Shown piece after piece: positions 43,569 to 51,436 of a stretch of DNA of 64,000 bases. The notes beneath the pieces were generated by a model, which ran no database searches, was not told the DNA's origin, and saw nothing but the letters and a program-made list of their open reading frames with translations. Positions within the stretch are counted from its first letter, which is position 1; the number at the start of each line of letters is the position of its first letter. The DNA is from Bradyrhizobium elkanii USDA 76 (GTDB lineage: Bacteria > Pseudomonadota > Alphaproteobacteria > Rhizobiales > Xanthobacteraceae), in NCBI RefSeq assembly GCF_023278185.1, contig NZ_CP066356.1, positions 6,564,001 through 6,628,000 on the forward strand, in the 5' to 3' direction. A program made the translations under genes and the position numbers.

Positions 43569-44356
43569 GCCGATGCTCCCTCGCGGTGCCGGGCGTCATA
43601 GACGAGGCCTTCGCCGAGATAGATCGCGCGCACCTGGGCGTTGCCGCGGACCTCTTCGGGCGAACCTTCGGCGATCAGGCTACCGCGGTTCAGCACCAGG
43701 ATGCGGTCGGCATGCTCGAACACCACGTCCATGTCGTGCTCGGTGAACAGCACGCCGATCGACTGCTCGCGCGCGATCCGCGCCGTCAGCCGCATCAGCT
43801 CGACGCGCTCGCGCGGCGCCATGCCGGCGGTCGGCTCGTCCATCAAGAGCAATTTTGGCTGGTTGGCGAGCGCGATCGCGAGCTCGAGCCGCTTGACGTC
43901 GCCATAGGCGAGCTCGCCGCACGGCCGCTCCGCATAAGCGCCCATGCCGACCAGATCGAGCAGCCGTCCGGCCTCGTCGCGGGCGTGCCGCGCGGTCGAG
44001 GCCCACAGGTTGAACAATTGCCCGCCATGCGAGACCAGCGCGACCTGCACGTTTTCGCGCACCGTCATGGTGGGAAATGTCGCCGCGATCTGGAAGGTGC
44101 GGCCGACGCCCATGCGCCAGATCACGCGCGGCTTCTTGCCGGTGGTCTCCGCGCCCAGCACGCGGATGCGGCCGCTGTCGGGAATGTTCTGGCCGTTGAG
44201 CATGTCGAAGCAGGTGCTTTTTCCCGCGCCGTTCGGCCCGATCAGCGCCAGAATCTCGCCGGCGCGCAGCTCGAAGGAGACGCCGCGCACGGCATGCACG
44301 CCGCCATAGGATTTGGTCAGCCCCTCGACCGACAGCAATGTGGGAACCATGCTCAT
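43565..44356 (-). CDS. Branched-chain amino acid-type ABC ATPase, LivG-like
   Basis: A 263-aa ATPase. Walker A GPNGAGKST, then CFDMLNGQNIPDSG; signature-like LAYGDVKRLELAIALA; Walker B LLLMDEPTAGMAPRERVEL; switch GVLFTEHDMDVVFEHA. The ATG at 44356 overlaps the permease stop by 4 bases; a second ATG at 44350 is possible. The frame runs on upstream through the permease gene but that is artefact. It pairs with the LivF-like ATPase. Confidence 0.9.
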   Translation of the reverse strand: MSMVPTLLSVEGLTKSYGGVHAVRGVSFELRAGEILALIGPNGAGKSTCFDMLNGQNIPDSGRIRVLGAETTGKKPRVIWRMGVGRTFQIAATFPTMTVRENVQVALVSHGGQLFNLWASTARHARDEAGRLLDLVGMGAYAERPCGELAYGDVKRLELAIALANQPKLLLMDEPTAGMAPRERVELMRLTARIAREQSIGVLFTEHDMDVVFEHADRILVLNRGSLIAEGSPEEVRGNAQVRAIYLGEGLVYDARHREGASA

Positions 44357-46242
44357 TCGGCGCTCTCGATGCGGGAGGTCAGCAAGGGCGATACCGACGA
44401 CGAGGACTTGCGCCGGCGATGCATGAAGGCTTCCAGCGTGCCGACAATGCCCTTCGGGAATGCGACCACGATCAGCACGACGAAGCCGCCGAGCACGAGT
44501 TTTGACCAATCGGTCTGGCTGACCAGCCAGATGTTGAGCGCCTTGTAGACGATGGCGCCGACCACCGCGCCCGACACCGTCTCGACGCCGCCGAGCAACA
44601 CCATGACCAGCGCATCGACCGACAGCGAAATGCCCATATTGTCGGGAAACACACTGCCCTTGAGATAGGCGAACAGCGCGCCGGCAAGGCCGGCGACCGT
44701 GCCCGCGATCACGAAGGCGGTCCACTGGATGCGCTTGCCGTCGATGCCGATGGCTTCGCTGCGCAGCGGCGAATCGCGCGTCGCGCGCAGCGCGAAGCCG
44801 AACGGCGAGAACACGATGATGCGGAGGATCACGACCGCGAGCGCGGCGATGCCGAGCGACAGCCAGTAGAAATGCGACGGGCTCGCCGCCCACTTTTCCG
44901 GCCAGACGCCGAGGATGCCGTTGTCGCCGCCGGTGACCGACACCCATTGGAACGCGATCGACCAGACGATCTGGGCAAAGGCCAGGGTCAGCATCGCGAA
45001 ATAGACCCCGGAGAGCTGCACGGCGAAGAAGCCGAATACGGCGGCGCCGGCGAGCCCGAGCAGCGGCCCGAGCAGCAGGCAGGCGATCATCGGCAAGCCG
45101 GCCATCTTGGCGAGCAGCGCCACGCCATAGGCGCCGAGGCCGAAATAGGCGGCGTGGCCGAACGAGGCGAGCCCGCCGACCGACATCAGGAAGTGCAGGC
45201 TGACCGCGAAGATCACGAAGATCGCGATTTCCGAGCCCACCGTGAGCACGTAATTGCCGGCGACGAAAGGCAGCGCGGCGGCGAAGACGAGCACGGCGAT
45301 CGCGGCGAACCGCTCGTTCATCGTCAGCGGCCGCCACGGATTGACGGTGAGACCAGGCGTGCGCCGTGCCGGCGCCTCCGGCTTGCCGAACAGCCCCCAC
45401 GGCCGGACGATCAGCACCACCGCCATCACCAGGAACACCAGGATGATGGAGATTTTCGGGAAGATCAGGATGCCGAAGGCGTTGAGCTCCGACACCAGCA
45501 CCGCCGCGACGAACGCACCGATGATGCTGCCGAGGCCGCCGATCACGACCACGACGAAGACCTCGACGATGACGCGCAAATCCATCGCGTGGTTGACCGC
45601 ATCGCGCGGAATCTGCAGCGCGCCGCCGAGCGCGGCGAGGAAGACGCCGAGCGCGAACACGCTGGTGAACAGCCATTTCTGATTGACGCCGAGCGCCGCG
45701 ACCATGTCGCGGTCCTGCGTCGCCGCGCGCACCAGCACGCCCCAGCGGGTACGCTGGAACAGCAGCCAGAGCACGCCGAGCACGACCGGCCCGAGCACGA
45801 TCAGGAACAGGTCGTAGCTTGGAATATTCTGGCCAAAGAAATCGATCGCGCCCTTGAAGCCCGGCGCGCGGCGGCCGACCAGATCGTCCGGCCCCCAGAT
45901 CAGCACCACGAGGTCCTCGACCATCAGCGTCAGGCCGAAGGTGGCGAGCAATTGGAACAGCTCCGGCGAGTGATAGATCCGGCGCAGCAGCACCATCTCA
46001 ACCAGCACGCCGATCGCGGCAACCGCCAGCGCGGCAACGACGATGCCGCCCCAGAAGCCGAGCGCCCCGGAAAAGCGCTCGGTGAGCGTGAAGGCGACAT
46101 AGGCGCCGAGCATGTAGAACGCGCCATGCGCGAAATTCACGATCCGCGTCACGCCGAAGATGATCGACAGACCTGAAGCGACCAGGAACAGCGACGCCGC
46201 GCTGGCAAGACCGGTCAGGAACTGGACGACATAGAAAGCCAT
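44353..46242 (-). CDS. Fused LivH-LivM branched-chain amino acid-type permease
   Basis: A 629-aa inner-membrane protein joining both permease halves in one chain. The LivH half (residues about 1-290) has ASGLSIIFGVTRIVNFAHGA and ends near VLIVRPWGLFGKP. A linker of about 30 residues follows. The LivM half (about 310-615) has VGGLASFGHAAYFGLGAYGV and VMVLLGGVETVSGAVVGAIV. In the 14.6 kb operon the same halves are separate genes. The start at 46242 follows a repeat and a 151-base gap from the binding-protein gene. Confidence 0.9.
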   Translation of the reverse strand: MAFYVVQFLTGLASAASLFLVASGLSIIFGVTRIVNFAHGAFYMLGAYVAFTLTERFSGALGFWGGIVVAALAVAAIGVLVEMVLLRRIYHSPELFQLLATFGLTLMVEDLVVLIWGPDDLVGRRAPGFKGAIDFFGQNIPSYDLFLIVLGPVVLGVLWLLFQRTRWGVLVRAATQDRDMVAALGVNQKWLFTSVFALGVFLAALGGALQIPRDAVNHAMDLRVIVEVFVVVVIGGLGSIIGAFVAAVLVSELNAFGILIFPKISIILVFLVMAVVLIVRPWGLFGKPEAPARRTPGLTVNPWRPLTMNERFAAIAVLVFAAALPFVAGNYVLTVGSEIAIFVIFAVSLHFLMSVGGLASFGHAAYFGLGAYGVALLAKMAGLPMIACLLLGPLLGLAGAAVFGFFAVQLSGVYFAMLTLAFAQIVWSIAFQWVSVTGGDNGILGVWPEKWAASPSHFYWLSLGIAALAVVILRIIVFSPFGFALRATRDSPLRSEAIGIDGKRIQWTAFVIAGTVAGLAGALFAYLKGSVFPDNMGISLSVDALVMVLLGGVETVSGAVVGAIVYKALNIWLVSQTDWSKLVLGGFVVLIVVAFPKGIVGTLEAFMHRRRKSSSSVSPLLTSRIESAE

Positions 46243-46276
46243 GGGCGGTCCGCTTCAACGTGAACTTGCAACAGGG

Positions 46277-46377
46277 CCTCATCCTTCGAGACGGCGCTCC
46301 GCGCCTCCTCAGGATGAGGAGCGAGACCCTCATGGTGAGGAGCGCGGCAACGCCGCGCGTCTCGAACCACGAGGCCC
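46277..46377. repeat. Dispersed palindromic repeat, fourth copy of the CTTCGAGACGC family
   Basis: CCTCATCCTTCGAGACGGCG with CTCCTCAGGATGAGG, then CCTCATGGTGAGGAGCGCGG with GCGTCTCGAACCACGAGG. It sits inside the hnr operon, between the binding-protein and permease genes, where a hairpin could lower permease expression or stabilise the upstream mRNA. Confidence 0.72.
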
Positions 46378-46393
46378 CGCTATATTCGCAACC

Positions 46394-47608
46394 TCAATCC
46401 TTCGGCCGCAGCTTCTCGATCTCGGCATCGCTGGGCAGATAGTCCGAGCCCTTGCGATAGGCGGTGTCGACCATGATGCCCTTGCCGTCCTTCAGCGCGG
46501 TCTTGCCGGTGAAGGCGCCGAGCGTCGACTGGTGATCGATCTTGCGGAAGGTGATCTCGCCGAACGGCGACGGCATCGAGATGCCCTCCGCCGCCGCGAT
46601 CAGCTTCTCCGGATCGCTCGAGCCGGCCTTGGCGAGGATCGCCGCCGCCGCCTTGATGGTCTGGTAGCCGACGATCGAGCCGAGCCGCGGATAGTCGTTG
46701 TACTTGCCCTGGTAGGCCTTCAGGAACGCGTCATGCTCAGGCGTCTTGATCGCGTACCAGGGATAGCCGGTGACGATCCAGCCCTCCGGCGTCTCGTCCT
46801 TGAGCGGATCGAGATATTCCGGCTCGCCGGTCAGGAAGCTCACCACCGTGCGGCCCTTGAACAGGCCGCGGGTGTTGCCTTCGCGCACGAGCTTGACGAG
46901 GTCGGCGCCGAAGGTGACGTTGAGGATCGCTTCCGGGTTCGCCGCGGCAACCGCCTGCACCACCGGGCCGGCGTCGATCTTGCCCTGCGGCGGCCATTGC
47001 TCGTCGACCCACTGGATGTCCGGCCGCTTTGCCGACATCAGCTTCTTGAACACCGCGACCGCCGACTGGCCGTATTCATAGTTCGGCGCGATCGTCGCCC
47101 AGCGCTTTGCGGGCAGTTTCGCGGCTTCTTCCACCAGCATCGCGGCCTGCATGTAGTTCGACGGCCGCAGGCGGAACGTGTAGCGATTGCCCTTCGACCA
47201 CGTGATCGCATCGGTCAAAGGTTCGGCCGCAAGGAAGAACACCTTCTTCTGATTGGCGAAGTCGGAGACGGCAAGGCCGATATTGGAGAGGAACGTGCCC
47301 GTGAGCATCGCGACGTTCTCGCTCGACACCAGCTCGTTCGCCGCGGTCTGCGCATCCGCCGGCTTGCCGCCATCGTCCTTGGAAACGACCACGAGCTTCT
47401 TGCCGTTGATGCCGCCCGCCGCGTTGATCTCTTCCACCGCGAGCTGCCAGCCCTTGCGATAGGGCTCGGTGAACGCCGGCAGCAGCGAGTAACTGTTGAT
47501 CTCGCCGATCTTGATTTCGCTCTGCGCCAAGGCCTGCGTCGTCATGGCACTCGTTGCCATGGTCGCGACCGCGATCGCCAATCCCGCCCCTACGAAATAA
47601 CCACGCAT
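46394..47608 (-). CDS. Branched-chain amino acid-type ABC substrate-binding protein
   Basis: A 404-aa periplasmic protein with a Sec signal (MRGYFVGAGLAIAVATMATS, cleavage near ALAQ). The mature protein opens SEIKIGEINSYSLLPAFTEP, followed by EEINAAGGINGKKLVVVSKD, typical of type I binding proteins for amino acids, amides and aromatic acids. The ATG at 47608 follows CTGGAGGAC; the in-frame extension to 47656 is rejected. It lies 28 bases after the AA_synth gene in the hnr operon, so its ligand is probably nicotinate or a derivative (inference). Confidence 0.9.
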   Translation of the reverse strand: MRGYFVGAGLAIAVATMATSAMTTQALAQSEIKIGEINSYSLLPAFTEPYRKGWQLAVEEINAAGGINGKKLVVVSKDDGGKPADAQTAANELVSSENVAMLTGTFLSNIGLAVSDFANQKKVFFLAAEPLTDAITWSKGNRYTFRLRPSNYMQAAMLVEEAAKLPAKRWATIAPNYEYGQSAVAVFKKLMSAKRPDIQWVDEQWPPQGKIDAGPVVQAVAAANPEAILNVTFGADLVKLVREGNTRGLFKGRTVVSFLTGEPEYLDPLKDETPEGWIVTGYPWYAIKTPEHDAFLKAYQGKYNDYPRLGSIVGYQTIKAAAAILAKAGSSDPEKLIAAAEGISMPSPFGEITFRKIDHQSTLGAFTGKTALKDGKGIMVDTAYRKGSDYLPSDAEIEKLRPKD

Positions 47609-47636
47609 CCCGTCCTCCAGTTTTTCTTCAAAGAGA

Positions 47637-48221
47637 TTATCGCAATCCGTCTTCACCCTTGATCTCGCCGACCGTCAGCCCGCCGACGCGCGGCAGCGGC
47701 CGTCCACTGTCGGTTACCGCGACCGCGACCATGATCTCGTTGGCCCGCGGCGCGTCGTTGATCTGCACTTCCATGCCGTCGAAATGGCTGCGCACGAAAG
47801 CCGCGTCCTTGTGCCCGAGCGGAATATCCAGCGTGGTGCCGGGGCCCGAGCGCTTCTTCGACGACGGGATCAGCGCCGCGCCCTTCGACAGCACCTTGCG
47901 CACCGGCGCGCCCATCTTCGGATGCAGGATCGCCGCCGCATGCTCCAGCTCGCCATTCTCGCCGACCGCGGCGGCCTTGCCGTAGCTGTGCGCCTTGGCA
48001 CCGTCGATGCCGAGCGCGGCGACGGCCCGCTTGGACAGCAATTCGCCGAGTTCCTCTCCGATCGCGATCAGCGGCGACAGATCCTCGACATAGCGACCGG
48101 CAAAGGGGTTCTCGATCACGGCGATCGCGGCGGCGCGCCGGGTCGGCGGTGCAATGGTCTTGCCCATCTCCAGATGGGTCTCCTCGACCACGGTGACGAT
48201 CTTGCGAATGACGGCGCTCAT
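47637..48221 (-). CDS. AA_synth (DUF1185) family protein
   Basis: A 194-aa cytoplasmic protein. RKIVTVVEETHLEMGKTIAP, then RRAAAIAVIENPFAGRYVED, AHSYGKAAAVGENGELEHAA and GAPVRKVLSKGAALIPSSKK match the so-called amino acid synthesis family, whose true activity is not known. It lies 16 bases after the UPF0280 gene and 28 bases before the binding protein, within the hnr operon. Its presence there suggests a role in handling a heterocycle intermediate or maturing the reductase; this is inference. Confidence 0.82.
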   Translation of the reverse strand: MSAVIRKIVTVVEETHLEMGKTIAPPTRRAAAIAVIENPFAGRYVEDLSPLIAIGEELGELLSKRAVAALGIDGAKAHSYGKAAAVGENGELEHAAAILHPKMGAPVRKVLSKGAALIPSSKKRSGPGTTLDIPLGHKDAAFVRSHFDGMEVQINDAPRANEIMVAVAVTDSGRPLPRVGGLTVGEIKGEDGLR

Positions 48222-48237
48222 CTTGCCTCGCTCCCGG

Positions 48238-49248
48238 TCATGCCCGCAGCATGTGTTCTGTCGTTTGTCCCTGCAACGCGTGGGACGCCGACGCGCCTAT
48301 CCCAGTTGCACCGACAATTCGCGTTTCGCCCAGTAGACGCAATGCCGCGCCCTCGATCAATCCCGGCATCAGGAGGTCGCGCGCCCGCGCCGACCCCGCT
48401 TCGAGCGCCTGCTCGATCTCATGTTCCGCCAGCGGCCCGACATCGCGCGTCACCAGCCGTGCGCCGAGATCGCTGTCCGGCTGCAGCTCGCTCGCCGGAA
48501 CACGCAGGATCGCGGGATGGTCGGGCAAATCGACCGCATTGGCGATCACGGTCGCGGCGGCATCCGCCTGCGACGCCGTCCGCGCCAACACGGTGACGGC
48601 ATCGGCAATGCCGAGCGAGAAGCTGCGGCCATGGCGGCCGCTGGTCGCGATGCCGCGGACCGGCATGTCGGCATCGACGGTCATGGCGCGCATCACGCCA
48701 TGGCGGTCCGGCCGATCCATCAGGCCGACCGTGAACTGTTCGCCGTCGCTAAGATGCAGGGCAATGTCACCACCATTGTTGACATAGGCGCGGTCGAGCG
48801 GCGCGGCCTCAAGCATCGCGCCCAAAATTTCCTCGGCGACCGAGCCCGCGACCGCTGCCATCGGCGTGATGAAGCAATCGGCGGCAAACGGCGCGACCGC
48901 CGCATGCATGCGCCGCGCGACCACGCCTTTCAGCGCGCAGCGCTCTGGATCGGCCGCAGTGCGCAGCTCGGCAAGTTCCGCGCAGAGCTCATCGAGCAAT
49001 CCGGTGAAGCGTTCCGCCGCCGCCTGATAGGCGGCGCTCACGTCCTCGTCCCTGCCCTTGGCCTCGATGACCAGATCGATGGGACCGTCCTGCAAATGCA
49101 GCCGCTTGCCGTCAGGAAGAAGCGCGATTTGCGGGAGCCTCGAGCCCTTTCCGTTCCGATGGAATCGGAACGGGGCTCCAGATTCTTGTTTTGACGCGTT
49201 TTCTTTGCGCGAACCGGTATCCACTTCGCTGGAAAACGCTCTGATCAT
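48238..49248 (-). CDS. UPF0280 (ApbE-like) family protein with repeat-encoded N-terminus
   Basis: A 336-aa protein. From residue about 38 onward it is a standard UPF0280 protein: LLPDGKRLHLQDGPIDLVIE, then FITPMAAVAGSVAEEILGAM, YVNNGGDIALHL, GIATSGRHGRSFSLGIADAV. UPF0280 belongs to the ApbE superfamily, some members of which attach FMN covalently to proteins. The ATG at 49248 overlaps the hnr stop by 4 bases. Residues 2 to about 36 are translated from a dispersed repeat (49143-49242) and are unlike the family; no other start exists between the repeat and the conserved part except a TTG at codon 52. Confidence 0.82.
   Translation of the reverse strand: MIRAFSSEVDTGSRKENASKQESGAPFRFHRNGKGSRLPQIALLPDGKRLHLQDGPIDLVIEAKGRDEDVSAAYQAAAERFTGLLDELCAELAELRTAADPERCALKGVVARRMHAAVAPFAADCFITPMAAVAGSVAEEILGAMLEAAPLDRAYVNNGGDIALHLSDGEQFTVGLMDRPDRHGVMRAMTVDADMPVRGIATSGRHGRSFSLGIADAVTVLARTASQADAAATVIANAVDLPDHPAILRVPASELQPDSDLGARLVTRDVGPLAEHEIEQALEAGSARARDLLMPGLIEGAALRLLGETRIVGATGIGASASHALQGQTTEHMLRA
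49143..49242 (-). repeat. Dispersed repeat, AGCGAAGTGG...CGTCAAAACAAGAATC family, copy 2, inside a gene
   Basis: On the minus strand it reads AGCGTTTTCCAGCGAAGTGG, ATACCGGTTCGCGCAAAGAA, CGCGTCAAAACAAGAATCTG and the terminal hairpin CCGTTCCGATTCCATCGGAA. It is the inverted counterpart of 41457-41551. It is open in the reading frame of the UPF0280 gene and supplies that protein's first 35 or so residues. Confidence 0.78.
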
Positions 49249-50693
49249 GCGCGCCGCCCGGGAAGAAATGGCATCGGCCGGACCTCTGCGCTGTCGCGCA
49301 GCGATGACAGCGGCCGGACGTAGTCCATGTGGCCGCCGAGCGCCGCATAGTCCGACAGCCGCATCGTGAACTCGATCGGCGCCACCAGCGCAGGCGTCGG
49401 CACATAGCCGAACGCGCCGGCCGGCATCTGCGTAACATCGACCATGAAGGTGATGCCGCCACCGGGCCAGACATAGACCGGCGCGCCGCCGCTGGTCACC
49501 CGCGTCAGTGCGTCCTTCACCGAGCGCGTCAGCCGCACCGGATTGTCGGTGACGCCGGCGCGCAGCGATCCGCCCGCGCCGCCCATGAACAGCACGGTGC
49601 ACAGCGCCGGCTCGCAATTCTCCTGGATGCGCTCGACCGAGAACTTGAGGTCCGCGGGCATCTCGGTCTCGACCGGCTTCAACGCCTGATCCAGCACGTA
49701 ATAGGAAGCATGTTCGCCGGTGGTCGAGACCATCAGCATGGTGAGCCCGGGCCGCGCCTCCTTCGCATTGAAGGGACCGAGGATCGACAGCGGATCGGAG
49801 ATGTTGGTGCCGCCCCACCCGGTGCCAGGATCGGCGACCTGGAAATAGCGGCCCGGCGTCGAGCGCCGCCCCTTCATCTTGATGCCGGTGTCGGCGATAT
49901 CGAGCAGCTTGCCGGCCTGGTGTTCGCTGAGCACGCCGGTGATGTGGTCGTCGACCACCACCACCTCATCGACCTTACCGTGCCACTGCTTGGCGAACAT
50001 GCCTATCGTCGCCGAGCCGCAGCCGACCCGCATCCGCTCTTCCGCCACGCCATTGACGATCGGCGGCTTGCCCGCCTGCACCACCACGGTGGCGCCACCG
50101 TCGATGGTCAGCTCCACCGCCTTGCAGTTGGAGAGACCCATCAGCGTGTCGCAGGTGACGCGGCCTTCCTTCTTGGAGCCGCCGGTCAGATGATGCACGC
50201 CGCCGAGCGAGAGCATCTGCGAACCGTATTCGCTGGTCGTGACATGGCCGACAGCCTCGCCATCCGCGCGCACGGTCGCGGTTTCCGGGCCGAGATAGCG
50301 GTCGGTGTCGATCTTCACCTTGACGCCGCAATACGAGAAAATGCCTTCGGTCACCACGGTGACCATGTCGACGCCGTCGACTTCCGACGACACGATGAAG
50401 GGCGCGGGCTTGTAGTCCGGATAGGTGGTTCCGGCGCCGATCGCCGTGACGAACAGTTCGGGCTGGCGGACGATCTTGCCGTCCCAGTCGCCGCTCACCT
50501 GGAACGGAACCAGCTTGCCGCCATGCGACACGGTGCGCTCCAGCACGACATGCGGATCGACGCGCACCAGCGTGCCGTCATGATTGGCATAGCGGTCGCA
50601 GGCGCCGGCCGCACCCGGCTTGATGTAGCACATCACCGGACAGGCATCGCAGCGGATCTTGTCGCCGGCGGCGACGGTCATTGTGTCAGCCAT
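49245..50693 (-). CDS. hnr: 6-Hydroxynicotinate reductase-like iron-sulfur protein
   Basis: A 482-aa protein. The N-terminal cluster motif is C15-x2-C18-x3-C22-x9-C32 (RCDACPVMCYIKPGAAGACD). The long body has FSYCGVKVKIDTDRYLGPET, VTCDTLMGLSNCKAVELTID, ERMRVGCGSATIG and PVYVWPGGGITFMVDVTQMP. I recognise it as similar to 6-hydroxynicotinate reductase of the E. barkeri nicotinate pathway, which uses ferredoxin to make 1,4,5,6-tetrahydro-6-oxonicotinate. The ATG at 50693 is chosen over a TTG at 50702. It heads the operon hnr, UPF0280, AA_synth, importer, MarR, and diverges from nicAB. Function is inferred from resemblance and context. Confidence 0.82.
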   Translation of the reverse strand: MADTMTVAAGDKIRCDACPVMCYIKPGAAGACDRYANHDGTLVRVDPHVVLERTVSHGGKLVPFQVSGDWDGKIVRQPELFVTAIGAGTTYPDYKPAPFIVSSEVDGVDMVTVVTEGIFSYCGVKVKIDTDRYLGPETATVRADGEAVGHVTTSEYGSQMLSLGGVHHLTGGSKKEGRVTCDTLMGLSNCKAVELTIDGGATVVVQAGKPPIVNGVAEERMRVGCGSATIGMFAKQWHGKVDEVVVVDDHITGVLSEHQAGKLLDIADTGIKMKGRRSTPGRYFQVADPGTGWGGTNISDPLSILGPFNAKEARPGLTMLMVSTTGEHASYYVLDQALKPVETEMPADLKFSVERIQENCEPALCTVLFMGGAGGSLRAGVTDNPVRLTRSVKDALTRVTSGGAPVYVWPGGGITFMVDVTQMPAGAFGYVPTPALVAPIEFTMRLSDYAALGGHMDYVRPLSSLRDSAEVRPMPFLPGRRA

Positions 50694-50754
50694 CGTGACC
50701 AAGCCTGGACTTGTGGCGGCGGTCGATCATACTGCCCTTCCGCCTCCCATGCAT

Positions 50755-50774
50755 ATCGTTCGTATACGAATGAT
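50755..50774. promoter_or_regulatory. GTATAC-type operator in the hnr promoter
   Basis: ATCGTTCGTATACGAATGAT is palindromic at 9 of 10 half-site positions, centred at 50764/50765. On the minus strand a TTGACA (50801-50796) lies upstream, with a weak -10 (CAGGAT) 17 bases later, so the operator covers the probable start of transcription of hnr. It is the second member of the set at 38274-38303 and 50890-50907. Confidence 0.7.
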
Positions 50775-50889
50775 CCTGCGCGCAGGTCTCAAGCCTGTCA
50801 AGCGGGCTTTGCGATCAAACCCTGCCATTCGCTTGCGCACCCTGTTCATAAAGCGGGCACGCGCTGCAGCGCGGCATGCCGCCGCTTGC

Positions 50890-50907
50890 ACGTTTGTATA
50901 CAAACGT
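50890..50907. promoter_or_regulatory. Perfect 18-bp GTATAC operator in the nicA promoter
   Basis: ACGTTTGTATACAAACGT is a perfect palindrome, 62 bases before the nicA ATG. A TTGCAC (50886-50891) and TATCCT (50908-50913), 16 bases apart, would be the -35 and -10, with the operator filling the spacer: a typical repressor arrangement. Expected ligand: the MarR protein of the adjacent operon. Confidence 0.72.
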
Positions 50908-50968
50908 TATCCTCGCCGGCGATCTGACGCTGACGTTGCAGCGCAAACATCAAGGGAGAACCGGGGCA

Positions 50969-51436
50969 ATGCGCCTGACCGTGAACGGCAGGAATCATGA
51001 TGTCGACGCTGCTCCCGACACCGCATTGCTTTACGTGCTGCGCAACGACCTCGAATTGAACGGACCGAAATATGGCTGCGGGCTCGGCGAGTGCGGCGCC
51101 TGCGCGGTGCTGATCGACGGCGTCGCCGCGCGCGCCTGCGTAATTCCGATCGAGGGCTGCGCCGGCCGCAACATCGTCACGCTCGAAGGCCTCGGCAGCC
51201 GCGAGCATCCCGATCCGGTGCAGGATGCCTTCATCCGCGAACAGGCCGCGCAGTGCGGCTATTGCCTCAACGGCATGATTATCACCACCAAGGCCTTGCT
51301 GACGCGCAATCCAAATCCGTCCGAGCATGAGGTGATGGAAGCGCTGCGCTACAATCTCTGCCGTTGCGGCGCCCATATCGAGATCATCCGCGCGGCGATG
51401 CGCGCGGCCGGCCACGCGCTCGAGGCGCGCGATTGA
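50969..51436 (+). CDS. nicA: Nicotinate dehydrogenase small (2Fe-2S) subunit, NicA-like
   Basis: A 155-aa protein with two clusters: C37, C42, C45, C57 (KYGCGLGECGACAV) and C96, C99, C131, C133 (QCGYCLNGMI, CRCGAH). With the large subunit it hydroxylates nicotinate at C6, with oxygen from water. The ATG at 50969 follows AAGGGAGAA; the in-frame region upstream overlaps the operator and is rejected. It overlaps the large subunit gene by one base. No signal peptide: the complex would be at the cytoplasmic face or carried by the partner. Confidence 0.87.
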   Translation: MRLTVNGRNHDVDAAPDTALLYVLRNDLELNGPKYGCGLGECGACAVLIDGVAARACVIPIEGCAGRNIVTLEGLGSREHPDPVQDAFIREQAAQCGYCLNGMIITTKALLTRNPNPSEHEVMEALRYNLCRCGAHIEIIRAAMRAAGHALEARD

